From: Lactarius indigo | Lineage: Eukaryota; Basidiomycota; Agaricomycetes; Russulales; Russulaceae | Direction of reading: 5' to 3' | Assembly (NCBI GenBank): GCA_025766275.1 | Contig: JAFKAC010000015.1 | Location: forward strand, 62,001 to 126,000 | DNA: 64,000 nt | Part shown: positions 34,791 to 45,772 of the stretch, one piece after another | How the letters are laid out: the number at the start of each line of letters is the position of its first letter | Position numbering within the stretch: the first letter of the stretch is position 1 | Program-made: the position numbers and the translations under genes | Notes under the pieces: generated by a model | Databases searched by the model: none | Told to the model about the DNA's origin: nothing | What the model saw: the letters and a program-made list of their open reading frames with translations, nothing else

Positions 34791-35298
34791 TGTTACGCTC
34801 CACCGGCATTAGTCCGACTTGGACTCTGAATAGGCGTAATTGACTTAGCAAAAGCTAGGCGAATGGGGACTTCGTATCAACCCAATGCAAGCTGAACAGG
34901 GGCACACTGGCACACACTGCAGCAAAGATGAAGAAGTACTATCCCTTGGTGGATAGAAGTGGAGACACACTTAGTCGGAGACCAAGGCAAGAAGAAGACG
35001 AGTCAAGATGGTGGATTGAAGAAGACCAAGACGGGGAGTCTTGGTCTTCCTGAACAACTACTTATACAGATACGCACAGGCTTTAAAGCGCCGCTAGAAT
35101 AGTAAAGAACCAATAGTGTAACTAGCTCGAACCCTAGTACAGCTATCCTAGGAATGAGTCATACACGAGTCACAATCACATGTGAACTACTAATGCTGAC
35201 TGATGCGAAGTAAGAGTCCATGACTAATATCGATACCGGACCGTAGTCATAACCGGTCATGAGTCATAAGTAGTGAGTCATTAGTTTGTACCATAACA
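34791..35298 (-). repeat. 5' LTR of element B
   Basis: 508 bp, partner of 3291-3798, followed by the second CCAAG at 35299-35303 and then by copia sequence. Confidence 0.93.
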
Positions 35299-35513
35299 CC
35301 AAGGCAGACTTTCAGCACCTCTGCCATTACCTCAGGATATCCCTGGGCTGTGAGAATGACTGCTCAGCATGAGGAGGAGATTTATACTTATCCTTATTTT
35401 ATTTCTTTCATTTTGTCTCTTTTCCTTCGCCTCTTTCCTTTCTATTCCAAACACACTTTCAATATTTCTCTGCATCTTAATTACATTGTCCCCACACCAT
35501 TGTCGAGGAGGAG

Positions 35514-35759
35514 TGTTGAGATGAGGTCATCATTGGGTCATGCCACACAGTGGCAGGGCCATGTGATACGTCATATATATGCATTGGTGTCTGAACAGTA
35601 TTCTCTCAGTTGTTTCTATCCTACCATGACTGAGGGTACATACTTTACATGTTGACTAGTTTACTGCTTGGACTAACCTCATGATAAGGATCATTCTAGG
35701 TATAATAAATATAGTTGTTTCTATCCTACCGCGACTGAGGGATCATTCTAGTTTTTACA
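35514..35759 (+). repeat. 3' LTR of the copia element
   Basis: Starts TGTTGAGATGAGG just after a purine run (GAGGAGGAG), and ends TTTTTACA at 35759, where homology to gene Z2 begins. It contains an internal direct repeat (TTGTTTCTATCCTACC near 35611 and 35714). 35371-35513 is T-rich copia 3' sequence with no gene seen. Confidence 0.65.
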
Positions 35760-37159
35760 GGTAGTCCCCGCGGTGCATCGACAATAATGACAATTTCTGA
35801 GTCGTCAACATCGCCTTGGTCCTGCTCGTCTACCACGCGTCGTCATTTTCTTCCTGGGCTGGTTGGTGTATGTGGATGACGTCTCCTCTTCCTATGCGGC
35901 GACACAGCCTGCGCATGCGCCTGCGTGCGAGCTCGTTTCATCGGCAACGGGATCACAACCTCCACGCTCGCGGTGTTACTTGTCGCCTCAGCGCGAGTCT
36001 CCTTCGCAAGCCGGCGAGGAATAGTCGCCGCAGGTGTTGACGCCGATGCTACCACGTTAGGATTTGTCGAGTTGTGTGAATGCCGCAGCTAACACCTGGT
36101 CGAGGGGAGTGGGGATCTTAGACTTGGACTTGTCTCTCTTCCTCTTCGTCGTTCTCATCGTCCACAACTACCACCGTCTCTCTTGCCGCCTTCTTCGTCT
36201 TCTTCCCACTAGGTCCCGGCTGCCAGCTCCGGGCCAATTGTTCTCGAACGCGACATGCAGTATGTGCACGAGTTCCTTCGAGCCCGAATTGTCCTCTGCC
36301 TGTCCCTTGCCCTTGGCTGCGGTCTGACACTGGCACGTCCGGGGCCGTTGCCTTACCAGCGCATAGTCTGACTTGCGCGCGCCCGGCGGGAGGGGCGGTG
36401 CAAGGACGTACGCCATCAGCTGCCCCAGTCCCCTCCGTTTCTTGGTCTTTCGCGGGCTGCGCCGAGGAGATGGTGGTCGTGAGGAGGAGGAAGAGGAGTC
36501 GATAGATATGATGTCCAGGGGGTCGTGGTCCCTCTCTGTCTCTGTCACGTTGGCCGGGGAGAGGTTCGGACAAAGTGCTTTCGGAGGGGGAAGGGTGTCT
36601 ATGACATACGGCGTGAGGGTACACGGGATTGCGAGGATGTGGAACGCCTAGGAACACCCACAGGAGCAAGAGGAGGCTGAGTCTGTCGCACGGCGTTATG
36701 TATGCGCATAGAAAGGACAGAAGGGGACGAACACCCCTCTATGTCCCGGCCGTAATGGGTAACAATGCGCATCTCGACATCGTTGTTCATGAATTTTCGA
36801 GTTGGGTCTGTTTGGCCATCATTCTCACGAAACACCAGCGCGGGGTCATCACCGGGACCAGTGACGGAGATCGCCGTCATGTTGCTTTCCGGTTCTAGCG
36901 GCGACGATCTGGACGGTGGGGCGAAAGGCGAGGGTGAGACTGACGAGGAGGCTGACGCGACTGCGGGGACAGGGGACCTTGGCAACGTGAGAGAGAAAAG
37001 AGAAAAGCCGTTATCGACGCAAAATCGCGTTATGTATAATAAAAAAAAGGGACCTGCCTGGAGCAAGTTCCAAGTCGCGTTTGGGTTCGGCAAAGACGCG
37101 TCGTTGGACGACCAAAGCCACGCGGCGGGGTCGTCTGGATCGATGGTGACGTCCTCCAT
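35760..37159 (-). pseudogene. Z0: truncated Z gene (5' half only)
   Basis: Minus-strand copy of the N-terminal half of gene Z, aligning with Z2 over about 49365-50725. The conserved start block is MEDVTIDPDDPAAWLWSSND at 37159. A Ser/Pro-rich stretch follows, then RIHNAVRQTQPPLAPVG, the basic SPRRSPRKTKKRRG segment and PRRLAKETRAEA. It stops at 35760, where the copia LTR begins, so the zinc-finger half is absent. Neighbour: a divergent NLR relic immediately to the right. Confidence 0.7.
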
Positions 37160-37349
37160 GAGCCCGCGTTCTTGGGGGGATAGCGCGGATTCGTGGGCAT
37201 TGGGAGGGAATAGACTGTTGGACGACGATGAGGACGCGTTTGGGTGCGTGATCGTGGGATTGGCCAGGTTGTAGGACTGGAGGTGCCGGCCCGTGTTACC
37301 TCGTGTTGTTTCGGCGTCTATCTGGTTCTTCCGCAACTGGCAGTGTCCT

Positions 37350-37757
37350 TACTTTATCGGGAGAAGAGAGCCTTCTTAGGCAGTTCAAGATGTTGCCGCG
37401 AGCTAAGAAATCCTCATCGATGTCTTTGGATCGAAAGTTTCTTCGTGCGGCCCGACATTTCTACCGGGGTCCCACTGACTCCGACGATGACGGAAAAAAT
37501 GGTGGAATTCACGCCTTGCGATGGCCACAAAGGAAATGGAAAAGAGTTGAGCAAGCGAGTTCGATCATCATTTTACGTTGATACAAGCTAATATTGGTTC
37601 AAAAAATTCTCTTAAGGTGGCGGGGTGGACGGATCTAGAGGATGGGCTGAAGAAACTTGACGAACTGACAGACGAAGAAGTGATGGCAGCTGTGCAGGTT
37701 CCGAAGGTGACGCACAGGATTGATAGCAAAGTGACGGGAGTCGGCGATGGCATGGGA
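37350..37757 (+). pseudogene. NLR relic next to Z0 (Goodbye-domain remnant)
   Basis: Sequence matching exons 3-4 of N1 on the plus strand: an intron end and AAKDVAAS-like start near 37380, and TDLEDGLKKLDELTDEEVMAA (37625-37690). Exons 1-2 are missing, several stops and frame changes are present, and it ends abruptly at about 37757 against the 3' end of Z1. The same truncated structure recurs at 50910-51257. Confidence 0.75.
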
Positions 37758-38491
37758 GTACGTTCCGTCTCCTCCTGTGTGATCCTCACCATCTCCTCCG
37801 CCTGAACAGGCGGTACAGGCACGACGTACTCCCCGGGCCAGATTCCGTCGTCTGCCTCTGCATCTGCGTCCGCATCGGCATTGTCATCGCGGCCGTCATC
37901 AAGAATTCCATCCCCGTCGCCGTCGTCATCGTCGTTCAGCACCGTCAACCACCCAGACCGTCGCCGTCACCACCTCCGCCGTGCCACCAACAATGACTCA
38001 AGGCCACAAAGACCCGAATCCACGTCCCTGGCCCGCCATACTGTTGACTTCCCCATACCCTTTGTCTTTTTTCTGTTGCATCGGCTGGTCGTGCTTGGGA
38101 TCCGGAAGGGACACAAGGCGCCCCCACGTCTTGAGAGGTTTCCAGATGAACATATACTGATGCCTTCGCAGTTGCTACTGCTGCTACTTCTGCGCAGGTG
38201 TCGGTATCGCTCAAGCTCACGTCAAAGTACTACACGTTGGTCGTCATCAGGCATTGCTTCGTCGCCGCCGGCACCTGTGCCGTTCCGGGGTCGTTGCTCT
38301 TGCTCCTTCTTGCGAGGGTGGGCGCGGTGGCGCAATGGGAATCTCCTTGGCGCGCCACCCAACTGCGCCTCCCGCCATTGCGTTCGGGGATGTACATCTC
38401 TCCGCGCTTCCGCAAGCAGTTACAATAGTTGTGACAACCTGGACATTTGAACTCTTCTGCTGGGCGATCGAACGTCAACTCGGGGTACCTG

Positions 38492-38726
38492 CTGTAGCGA
38501 GTAATAGACGTTGACCCAAGGGGAATCGTAGACAAAAGAGATAGAAGAGAGAAATAGGAAATACAGACGAGAAAGCAGACGCAGGCCGATATCGTTAACG
38601 TGAAAGTGGGAGTATAAGTTCTGTTCATTTTCCGCAATCAACCATAGAGTATATACGTCTGATTAGTAATCTAACAGGAACAAGTAAAGTATCGTTCCAA
38701 GCCCAGGAGGACTATGATCCTTACAC
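38492..38726 (-). other. Intron in Z1 absent from Z2
   Basis: Minus-strand ends are GTGTAAGG and CGCTACAG. Removing 235 nt joins LTLGA to HRYPELTFDRPAEEF, matching LTLLEHRYPQLTFDRTAGDF, which is contiguous in Z2. Z3 has the same intron at 51962-52196. Confidence 0.6.
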
Positions 38727-40250
38727 TGCGCTCCAAGAGTCAGAAATGTAGTGTATATATGAAGGGATGCAACATGCTGTTTCTCGATGCAGATCGCAAA
38801 ATAGGGCATTGCTCGTCCGTAGAGCTTTGATGAAAGTACAGCACATCTTAGGTCGGCGCATCTTGTACCCACGATGGTAGCAGAGCGTTAACCTCCCTGA
38901 GAGCACGCCTGATGACGACGATGCCGGCATGTGTTTCTTGCGACGAGCGTCTATAAAAACAGGCACAGATAATGCGTGGGTGCACAGACCTTCATCGTCG
39001 CTGTCGCCGCCGCCGTCGTGCCTGAGTCGTCCGCAAGTGCATTGCACCAGCACTTCCTCTGCACCCTCAAACCACCACCACCAGAAACGCTCTCCGACGA
39101 CACGATGACGCAGTCCACAACAGCGGCTCAGGCCTTGCATTACATAACCCCGACGCCGGTGCAAAGTCGTGGGCCTCATGATCTGGAGGTCAGGAAACGC
39201 TTGCAGGTGACCGAATGTGCACGGGGGAATCATGATCTCCGTGCGTGCAGATTTTGGCAGGATCGTCAGTGGGAGACCAGTGAGCGAGTTGACATCTGGG
39301 GGCGTGATTGGCGAGGACTGCTTGTGTGGGGGCGGAGTTGATGCGCGATACTGCTGGGTGACACGATGGGGCTTATGTCTATGCAGCTGTCGGCCAGATG
39401 GTGAGTACGGCATGACTCTGGGAGCACACCGTAGTTCGCGCGGCGCATCGGCGGTGATCTCAATTTTAAAGTCGCCGGATTCGTCTTGTTCGTGCTCGTC
39501 TGCCACGCCCCGTCGTTTTCTGCGTAGACTGGTCGGCGTGTGCGGATGCTGTTTCCCCTTTCCATGCGGCGACACGGGCAAGTGGTCGTCGTTCCGGCTC
39601 GAGACGGCCTGCGGGCGAGCGCGTTTAGTCGGCAGCGGGACGATGACTTCCACGCTCGCGCTATCTCTTGAAGTCTCAGTGGATGTCTTCTTTGCCAACC
39701 GGCGCGTATCGGTCGCCGCTGGTACTGACGGCGACACCGCCACGTTAGGGTTCGCCGAGTTGTATGTGAATGCCATAGCTAACGCCTGATCGAGAGACGT
39801 GGGGGTCTTGGACTTGACTTCTTTCTCTTCGCCTTCCTCATCGTCCACTGCCACCGTCTCTCATATAGTCATTTATTTCTTCTTCCCACTAGGTCCCGTA
39901 CTGACACCACTTGGCTAGTTGTTCTCAAACGCATCCTGCAACACGTGCACGATTTACTTCGAGCCAGAATTGTCCCCCGCCCGTGCCTTCCCTTAGCGGC
40001 GGTCAGGCGCTGGCGTGTCCGGGGCCATGGCTATACATGCACATAGTCTGACTGATGCACGCCGAGCAGCAGGGGGGACATGAGGACGTACGCCACCATT
40101 TGTCCCTGTCTCCTTCATTTCTTGGTCTTGCGTGGGCTGCGCCGAGGAGGAGGCGGTAGGAAGGATGAAGAGTATTCGACAATTATGATGTCCAGTGGGT
40201 CGTAGTCCCTGTCTCTGTCACATTGGTGGGGGACGGCTTCGATGGATTGG

Positions 40251-40364
40251 TTTTTTTTTTTTTTTATAAATCAATTTGTATTCCGGGATGCGTACCATAG
40301 ATACAGACCGGTCGTAGAGAACTACAGTTAAGAAGCCAAGTCAAGATGGGTGCCCCTGAGACAG
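40251..40364 (-). mobile_element. Poly(A)-tailed retrocopy or SINE-like insertion
   Basis: A 114-bp insert in Z1 with a T15 run at its left edge (a poly(A) tail on the minus strand), flanked by an 11-bp direct repeat CGATGGATTGG (40240-40250 and 40365-40375). Z3 lacks the insert and has one such site (around 53657), so this is a clean insertion after the duplication. Source RNA unknown. Confidence 0.75.
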
Positions 40365-40972
40365 CGATGGATTGGTTTAGAAGAAGGGAAGGAAGAGGGG
40401 AGTCTTTGACAAGCAGCGTAGGATACACGGAATTGGGGGATGAGAAGCTCCTGGAGGGACCCGCGGGTTGGGGCTGACTCTGTCACATGGCGTATGTATA
40501 CGCAGATAGGGCAGAAGTGACGGACACACACTTGTAATGGGCCCTGGTCCCAACCATAATGGGAAACATCACGCATCTCGACATCGCTGTCCGTGCCTTT
40601 TCGTGCTGGGTCTTGGCCGTCGTCCTCATGAGACACCGGCACATAGTCGATGATGTACTCGCCTGTGGTGGGGTCGTCACCAAGACCAGTGATGCGACGT
40701 CATACTACTTTACCGTTCTGGCGGCTGGAGGCCTGATGGGACGATGATGCGGACAGCGGGGCAAATGGCGAGGATGAAACCGATGAGGAGGCTGACGCCA
40801 CGACGGGGACAGAGGACCTTGACTGTGAGAAAAGCGTTATCGAACCCAATCGCACTAGTAAAGAGACCTGCCTTGAGCAAGTCGAAGTCGCGTTTGCGTT
40901 TGGCAAAGACGCATCGTTGAGCCACAAGAGCCACGGGGCGGGGTCATGTGGATCGAGGGCGATCTCGGCCAT

Positions 40973-41386
40973 GAGCCCGCTTTCTTGTGGATATAGGGCG
41001 GATTGGGAGGGACTCGGACTGGCCTGTTGGTCGGACGACGACAACGACGCGTGATCGTGGGATTGGCCTGCACCGGGTGGTTGTGTCCCAGATCTCCCAG
41101 TGGACGTGACCGCCAAGAGCGACACGAGCAATAGGTCGATCGACGTCAAACATGGGCCTCTCTGTGACCACAACTGTCCGTGCTTGCGTTCTCCCGATGT
41201 GTTCTCCTGCGTATTGCAATGGGAGGAAGGCGGATCAGCCTGGAGGTGCCGGCCCGTGTCGCAGCGTGTTTCAGCGTCTATCTGATTCCTCCATGACACA
41301 CGCTGTGCAGTGTCTTTGGTTTATCGACACGAGCCAACAGCACTCTCTCACCGTCGTCTATTAGACACTGTTAACATACCCCCAAC
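40973..41386. promoter_or_regulatory. Shared divergent upstream region of Z1 and N1
   Basis: 414 bp between the conserved Z start (40972, minus) and the N1 start (41387, plus). No clear TATA box was seen. It is identical by eye to the region between Z3 and N2 (54262-54675). Confidence 0.5.
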
Positions 41387-44300
41387 ATGAGTCAATCTCC
41401 TGCTCCCGCCCCCGCTTCCATGCCCCAGGCTCCCGTAGCTACACCCTCCGAATCCTCTTCCACCAGAATCGAACGCATCTTTGATATCGCTCTAAAATCG
41501 TACAAGAAAAAGACCAAGAATGATCTCAAGAACCACGATCTCTTCAAAAAACTCGAAACATGCAATTCCCCCGCTGCCATTCTCGCTGTGTTTCAAACCG
41601 CCCAGTTCGATCCCTCGAAGACGGCTAGCGATGATAGGTTGAAAAAATGGCTCGTTCCGACGGTCAACGTTCTTTGTGCCTTCTCCGGGACGCTAAGTGA
41701 AGGCGTCAGTTTGGTAAGTATCTAATCATCTGTCCTTGAATACGCTCTGACGTTGATCTGGCAGGTATTCCCACCCGCTAAACTAGTATTTGCCGGCGTT
41801 GGTGTCCTCCTCTTGGTGAGTCGCTTCGTTTCTTCCCTCGTACGGGAACCTCCGGCGTTGAGCGTTATTAGGCAGCTAAAGATGTTGCCGCGAGCCAAGA
41901 CATCCTCGTCGACATCTTCGGACGCATCGAAAGTTTCTTCGTGCGACTCGAGACTTATACTGAGGTCCCGTTGACTCCGGTAATGACGGACAAAATGGTT
42001 CAAATCACGGCTGAGATCTTAGATATCCTTGCGACGGCCACAAAGGAAATGAAACAGAGTCGAGCCAGTGAGTTCGGCCACCGCCTTAGATTACTCGAGG
42101 CTAATATCTGTTGAGAAAAATTCCTCAAGAAGGTGGCGGGGGGGACGGACCTGGAGGATGGGCTGAAGAAGCTCGAGAAACTGACTAACGAAGAGGTGGT
42201 GATGGCGAGTTCGCAGGTTCTGAAGCTTACGCACACCATCGATAACAAAGTGACGGCGGTTGGTGTCGGCATGAAGAGCGTCGAGGAGAAAGTGCAGGTT
42301 GTCGAAAGCGAAGTGCGGGTTGTCGAAAGTGAAGTGCAGGTTGTCAAAAGTGACGTGCAGGTTGTCAAAGATGAAGTACAGGTTATCGAAAGTGAAGTGC
42401 AGGTTGTCAAAAACGAGGTACAACTCGTTGGCGACAACGTTAAAGCGATTGATGATAAGGTACAAACAATAACTGACGGTGGGCGGAGTCTCTTTGGCAA
42501 CTCACCAGCGTCATCACTCACTTCTATTGTCTAGACTCACTGGAAGTGAAGTTAATCACTCGACAAACCGCGGTCCAAGTAGACGACGTGAAGCGTTCGT
42601 AATCACTCCCATCTTCCCTGACAGTCGGCCATCTAACACGATCACAGGCAACCAATTACGGGAAAGCCTTAGGAAATGGCAATCTCCACCGGATCCGTCC
42701 ACAAATCACAACATCGCCGCTGATCGCCTACATAAGGGAACCGCCGAGTGGTTCATTGAAAGTGATCAATTCGAAAACTGGAAGCTGACTGGTTCCCTGC
42801 TGTGGATTCACGGCAAACGTACGTTTCTTTTATCTGCGGCTCCGGTGATCTTACGGACGACACGTTTCGCAGCGGGCTCTGGGAAAAGCATCCTATGGTC
42901 CGTCGCTCTTTACATCTTGCAGTATTGGGAAACTTATGATTGTTGAGTAGCTCCGCAATCATCAACGATCTCACAACCCTCTGCGTGGCCAGATCCGCTT
43001 CGATGGCGTATTTTTATTTTGACTTTCGAGATCTCGACAAGAAAGCTCGCCGCAACCTTCTCCCATCACTCCTCGTCCAACTCTCTACTCGTTCAAATGC
43101 CTTTTGCGACATACTCTCCGGTCTCTACAAGACACATGACAACGGCGCGCGTCAGCCCAGCGACAAAGCTTTAACCCAGTGCCTTAAGGAGATGGTTACG
43201 CTTCCAAATCAAGGCCCAGTTTATCTTATCTTAGATGCCCTTGATGAATGTCCCGACACCTCTGATGTTCCATCCGCCCGCGAACAAGTCCTTGATCTCA
43301 TAAAGGATCTTGTCAGCCTTCGACCTTCTAATCTCCATATCTGTGTTACGAGTCGCCCGGAGGCCGACATCTGCGATGCACTTGAGTCGCTCACCTCTCA
43401 GACAATTTCGCTTCAAGATGAAGGCGGGCAGAAGAAGGACATCGCCGACTATGTCAGATCTGTAGTCTATTCTGGGTCTGGTAAATTTATGAGGAGATGG
43501 AGGACAGAGGACAAAGAGCATGTGATTGAGACGCTCTCAGAAAGAGCCGACGGAATGTGAGTGCATATACAGGTGATTATGACTTGGATTGACGGTATTT
43601 AACAGGTTCCGATGGGTCTTTTGTCAGCTCGAAGTGTTGCGCAATTGCCTTCCACAGAATGTCCAGCGGGTCCTCAGCGAATTGCCCAACTCTTTGGACG
43701 AGACATACGAGCGGATGTTGAGGGAGATCGGGAAAGTCAATCCGGATCAAGCATATCGTCTGTTACAATGTCTCACTGTTGCGACGCGGCCGCTTCGTGT
43801 GGATGAGCTTGCAGAAGTTCTCGCGCTCGACTTCGATGGGGCGAAAGAAGGGATACCGATGCTGAACTCAGATTGGCGATGGGATGACAAGCAACAAGGG
43901 GTTCTGTCTACGTGCTCGAGCCTCGTTGTCGTCGTCGATGACGCCTCTTCGAAGACGCGGGTTGTACAATTCGCACATTTCTCTGTGAAGGAGTTCTTGA
44001 CTTCGGATCGGCTTGCCAACCTGACAGCAGACATCTCCCGGTTTCATATCCGTCTCGAGCCAGCGCACACGGTTATCGCCCAGGCTTGCCTTGCAACTCT
44101 TCTTCAATCGGATTGCAACGATAGGGTTGAAAGTAGCTCTCCTCTATCTGGCTACGCCGCTGAGCATTGGGTGGGTCACGCCCAATTTGAGAACGTATCG
44201 TTAGGTGTGGAAGATGGGACGCGACGTCTTTTTGACCCAACAAAACCATATTTCACGGCATGGCTCAAATCGTTTGACATCGACGAAAAATGGTATTCTT

Positions 44301-45741
44301 TCGTAGATTTTAAAGAATCTACGTCATCGAGCGAAGCCAATCCACCATTGTGTCTATACTACGCTGCATTTTGCGGATTTCTTGACCTATTGAAACATCT
44401 CATCGCCGAGTACCCGCAGCATGTAAATGCTAGCGTTGGTCTTAACAAGAGTCCGCTGGCGGCAGCATTGCGCAACAGGCACATTAAAGTCGCCGAGCTA
44501 CTACACCAGCATGGCGCAGTCCTGCATACCGGTGACAACAGTCGCACTCTACTGCACGCTGCATCGAAGGATGGATTGACGGATGTTGCACAATGGTTAC
44601 TAAGCGTCGGCGCAGATGCGAATGCGCAAGACGATGGCGACAGGACTCCACTCTACTTTGCAGCGGCAAATGGACGCCTGGAAATTGTTCGAATCCTATT
44701 AGGGCACGGTGTAGATGTCCGCGTCGCTACGACGAGAGTCAACCATACTCCACTACACGAAGCATCAAGAGGTGGTCACGTCGACGTTGTACGGCTGTTG
44801 ATCCAGTATGGGGCAGATGCAAACACCGACCTCCAGAAGCTATTTCGTCTAGCGTCATCGTCGGGGAGTGCCGAAACCGTGCTGTTCTTCATGAAACTCG
44901 GGGGGGATGTCCACGCACGGGATCGGAGCGACTCGACACCTTTGCATCTCGCGTCGTCGTCGTCGTCGTCGAATGTTGCTGTTATGCAGACATTGATCGA
45001 TCACGGGGCAGATGTCGACGCACGCGATCGGAGCCACTCGACATCTTTACATCTGGCGTCGTCGTCGTCGTCGTCGTCGTCGTTGTCGAGAGTTGATGTT
45101 GTCCAGACATTGATCGATCGCGGGGCAGATGTCGACGCACGGGATGGGGGCCACTCGACACCTTTGCATCTCGCGTCGTCGTCGTGGTTGTCGTTGTCGT
45201 CGTCGTCGTCGTCGTCGAATGTTGCTGTTGTGCAGACATTGATCGATCACGGGGCAGATGTCAACGCACGGGATGGGAGCCACAAGACACCTTTACATAT
45301 CGCGTCGTCGTGGTCGAATGTTGCTGTTATGCAGACATTGATCGATCACGGGGTAGATGTCAACGCACGGGATGAAAGCCACTCGACACCTTTACATCTC
45401 GCGTCGTCGTCGTCGTCAAAGTGGTGGTCGTCGTCGAAAGTTGATGTTGTGCAGACATTGATCGATCACGGGGCAGATGTCAACGCACGGGATGGGAGCC
45501 ACAAGACACCTTTACATCTCGCGTCGTCGTCGTCGTCGTCGTCGTCGAAAGTTGATGTTGTGCAGACATTGATCGATCACGGGGCAGATGTCAACGCACG
45601 GGATGGGAGCCACAAGACACCTTTACATCTCGCGTCGTCGTCGTCGTCGTCGTCGTCGAAAGTTGATGTTGTGCAGACATTGATCGATCACGGGGCAGAT
45701 GTCAACGCACGGGATGGGACCCACTCGACAACTTTGCATCT

Positions 45742-45772
<31 letters not shown>

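Larger units (their letters stand above)
3291..35298 (-). mobile_element. Gypsy chromovirus B, oldest host of the nest
   Basis: Both 508-bp LTRs (3291-3798 and 34791-35298) are flanked by the 5-bp duplication CCAAG (3286-3290 and 35299-35303). Internal sequence lies in four pieces: 3799-5060, 13739-18347, 26072-26707 and 34518-34790. They are separated by elements A, C and D, each with its own TSD. The pieces plus LTRs sum to about 7796 bp, against 7805 bp for intact D, so almost nothing else was lost. The two LTRs differ at about 19 of 508 positions, nearly all transitions at CpG. Coding parts carry many CGA-to-TGA stops. Confidence 0.93.
2742..35759 (+). mobile_element. Ty1/copia retrotransposon, 3' part, split by gypsy element B
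   Basis: The 3' end of a copia polyprotein (about 2755-3290) resumes at 35304 after a 32-kb interruption by element B, and is followed by a polypurine tract and a 3' LTR (35514-35759). Removing B (3291-35298) and one copy of the CCAAG duplication restores the reading frame across the RNase H end. The element's own 5' part is missing: at 2742 it meets a family S LTR. On the right it abuts at 35760 sequence homologous to gene Z2, so it seems to have inserted into a Z gene copy (Z0). Confidence 0.75.
37758..40972 (-). pseudogene. Z1: Z gene beside N1, zinc cluster degraded
   Basis: Minus strand from a conserved ATG at 40972 (MAEIALDPHDPAPWLLWLND). It carries the Ser-rich region, RRSPRKTKK, TSLDQALAMAFTYNSANPNV, PITPPDVNSLTGLPLTILPK and then the cysteine cluster. 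Defects relative to Z2: CHHC is CYHR; two bases are missing at CDLC, shifting the frame; CNCSHC is shortened to CNC. A 235-nt intron not in Z2 (38492-38726) splits the cluster, with GT and AG ends in frame. The acidic tail DDGIWPGEYVVPVP remains, but the last residues run into the NLR relic. A 114-bp retrocopy sits at 40251-40364. Probably non-functional. Confidence 0.65.

Noticed and set aside
40700..41299. Gene start for Z1 at 41299 (and 37336, 50893 in Z0 and Z2)
   Set aside because: These frames open with GTG or TTG; a conserved ATG (40972, 37159, 50725, 54261) with better protein conservation lies downstream.
44593..45375. Long alternate frames in the NLR arrays rich in Val, Arg or Thr runs
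   Set aside because: They are the other readings of TCG repeats inside the real ankyrin frame.
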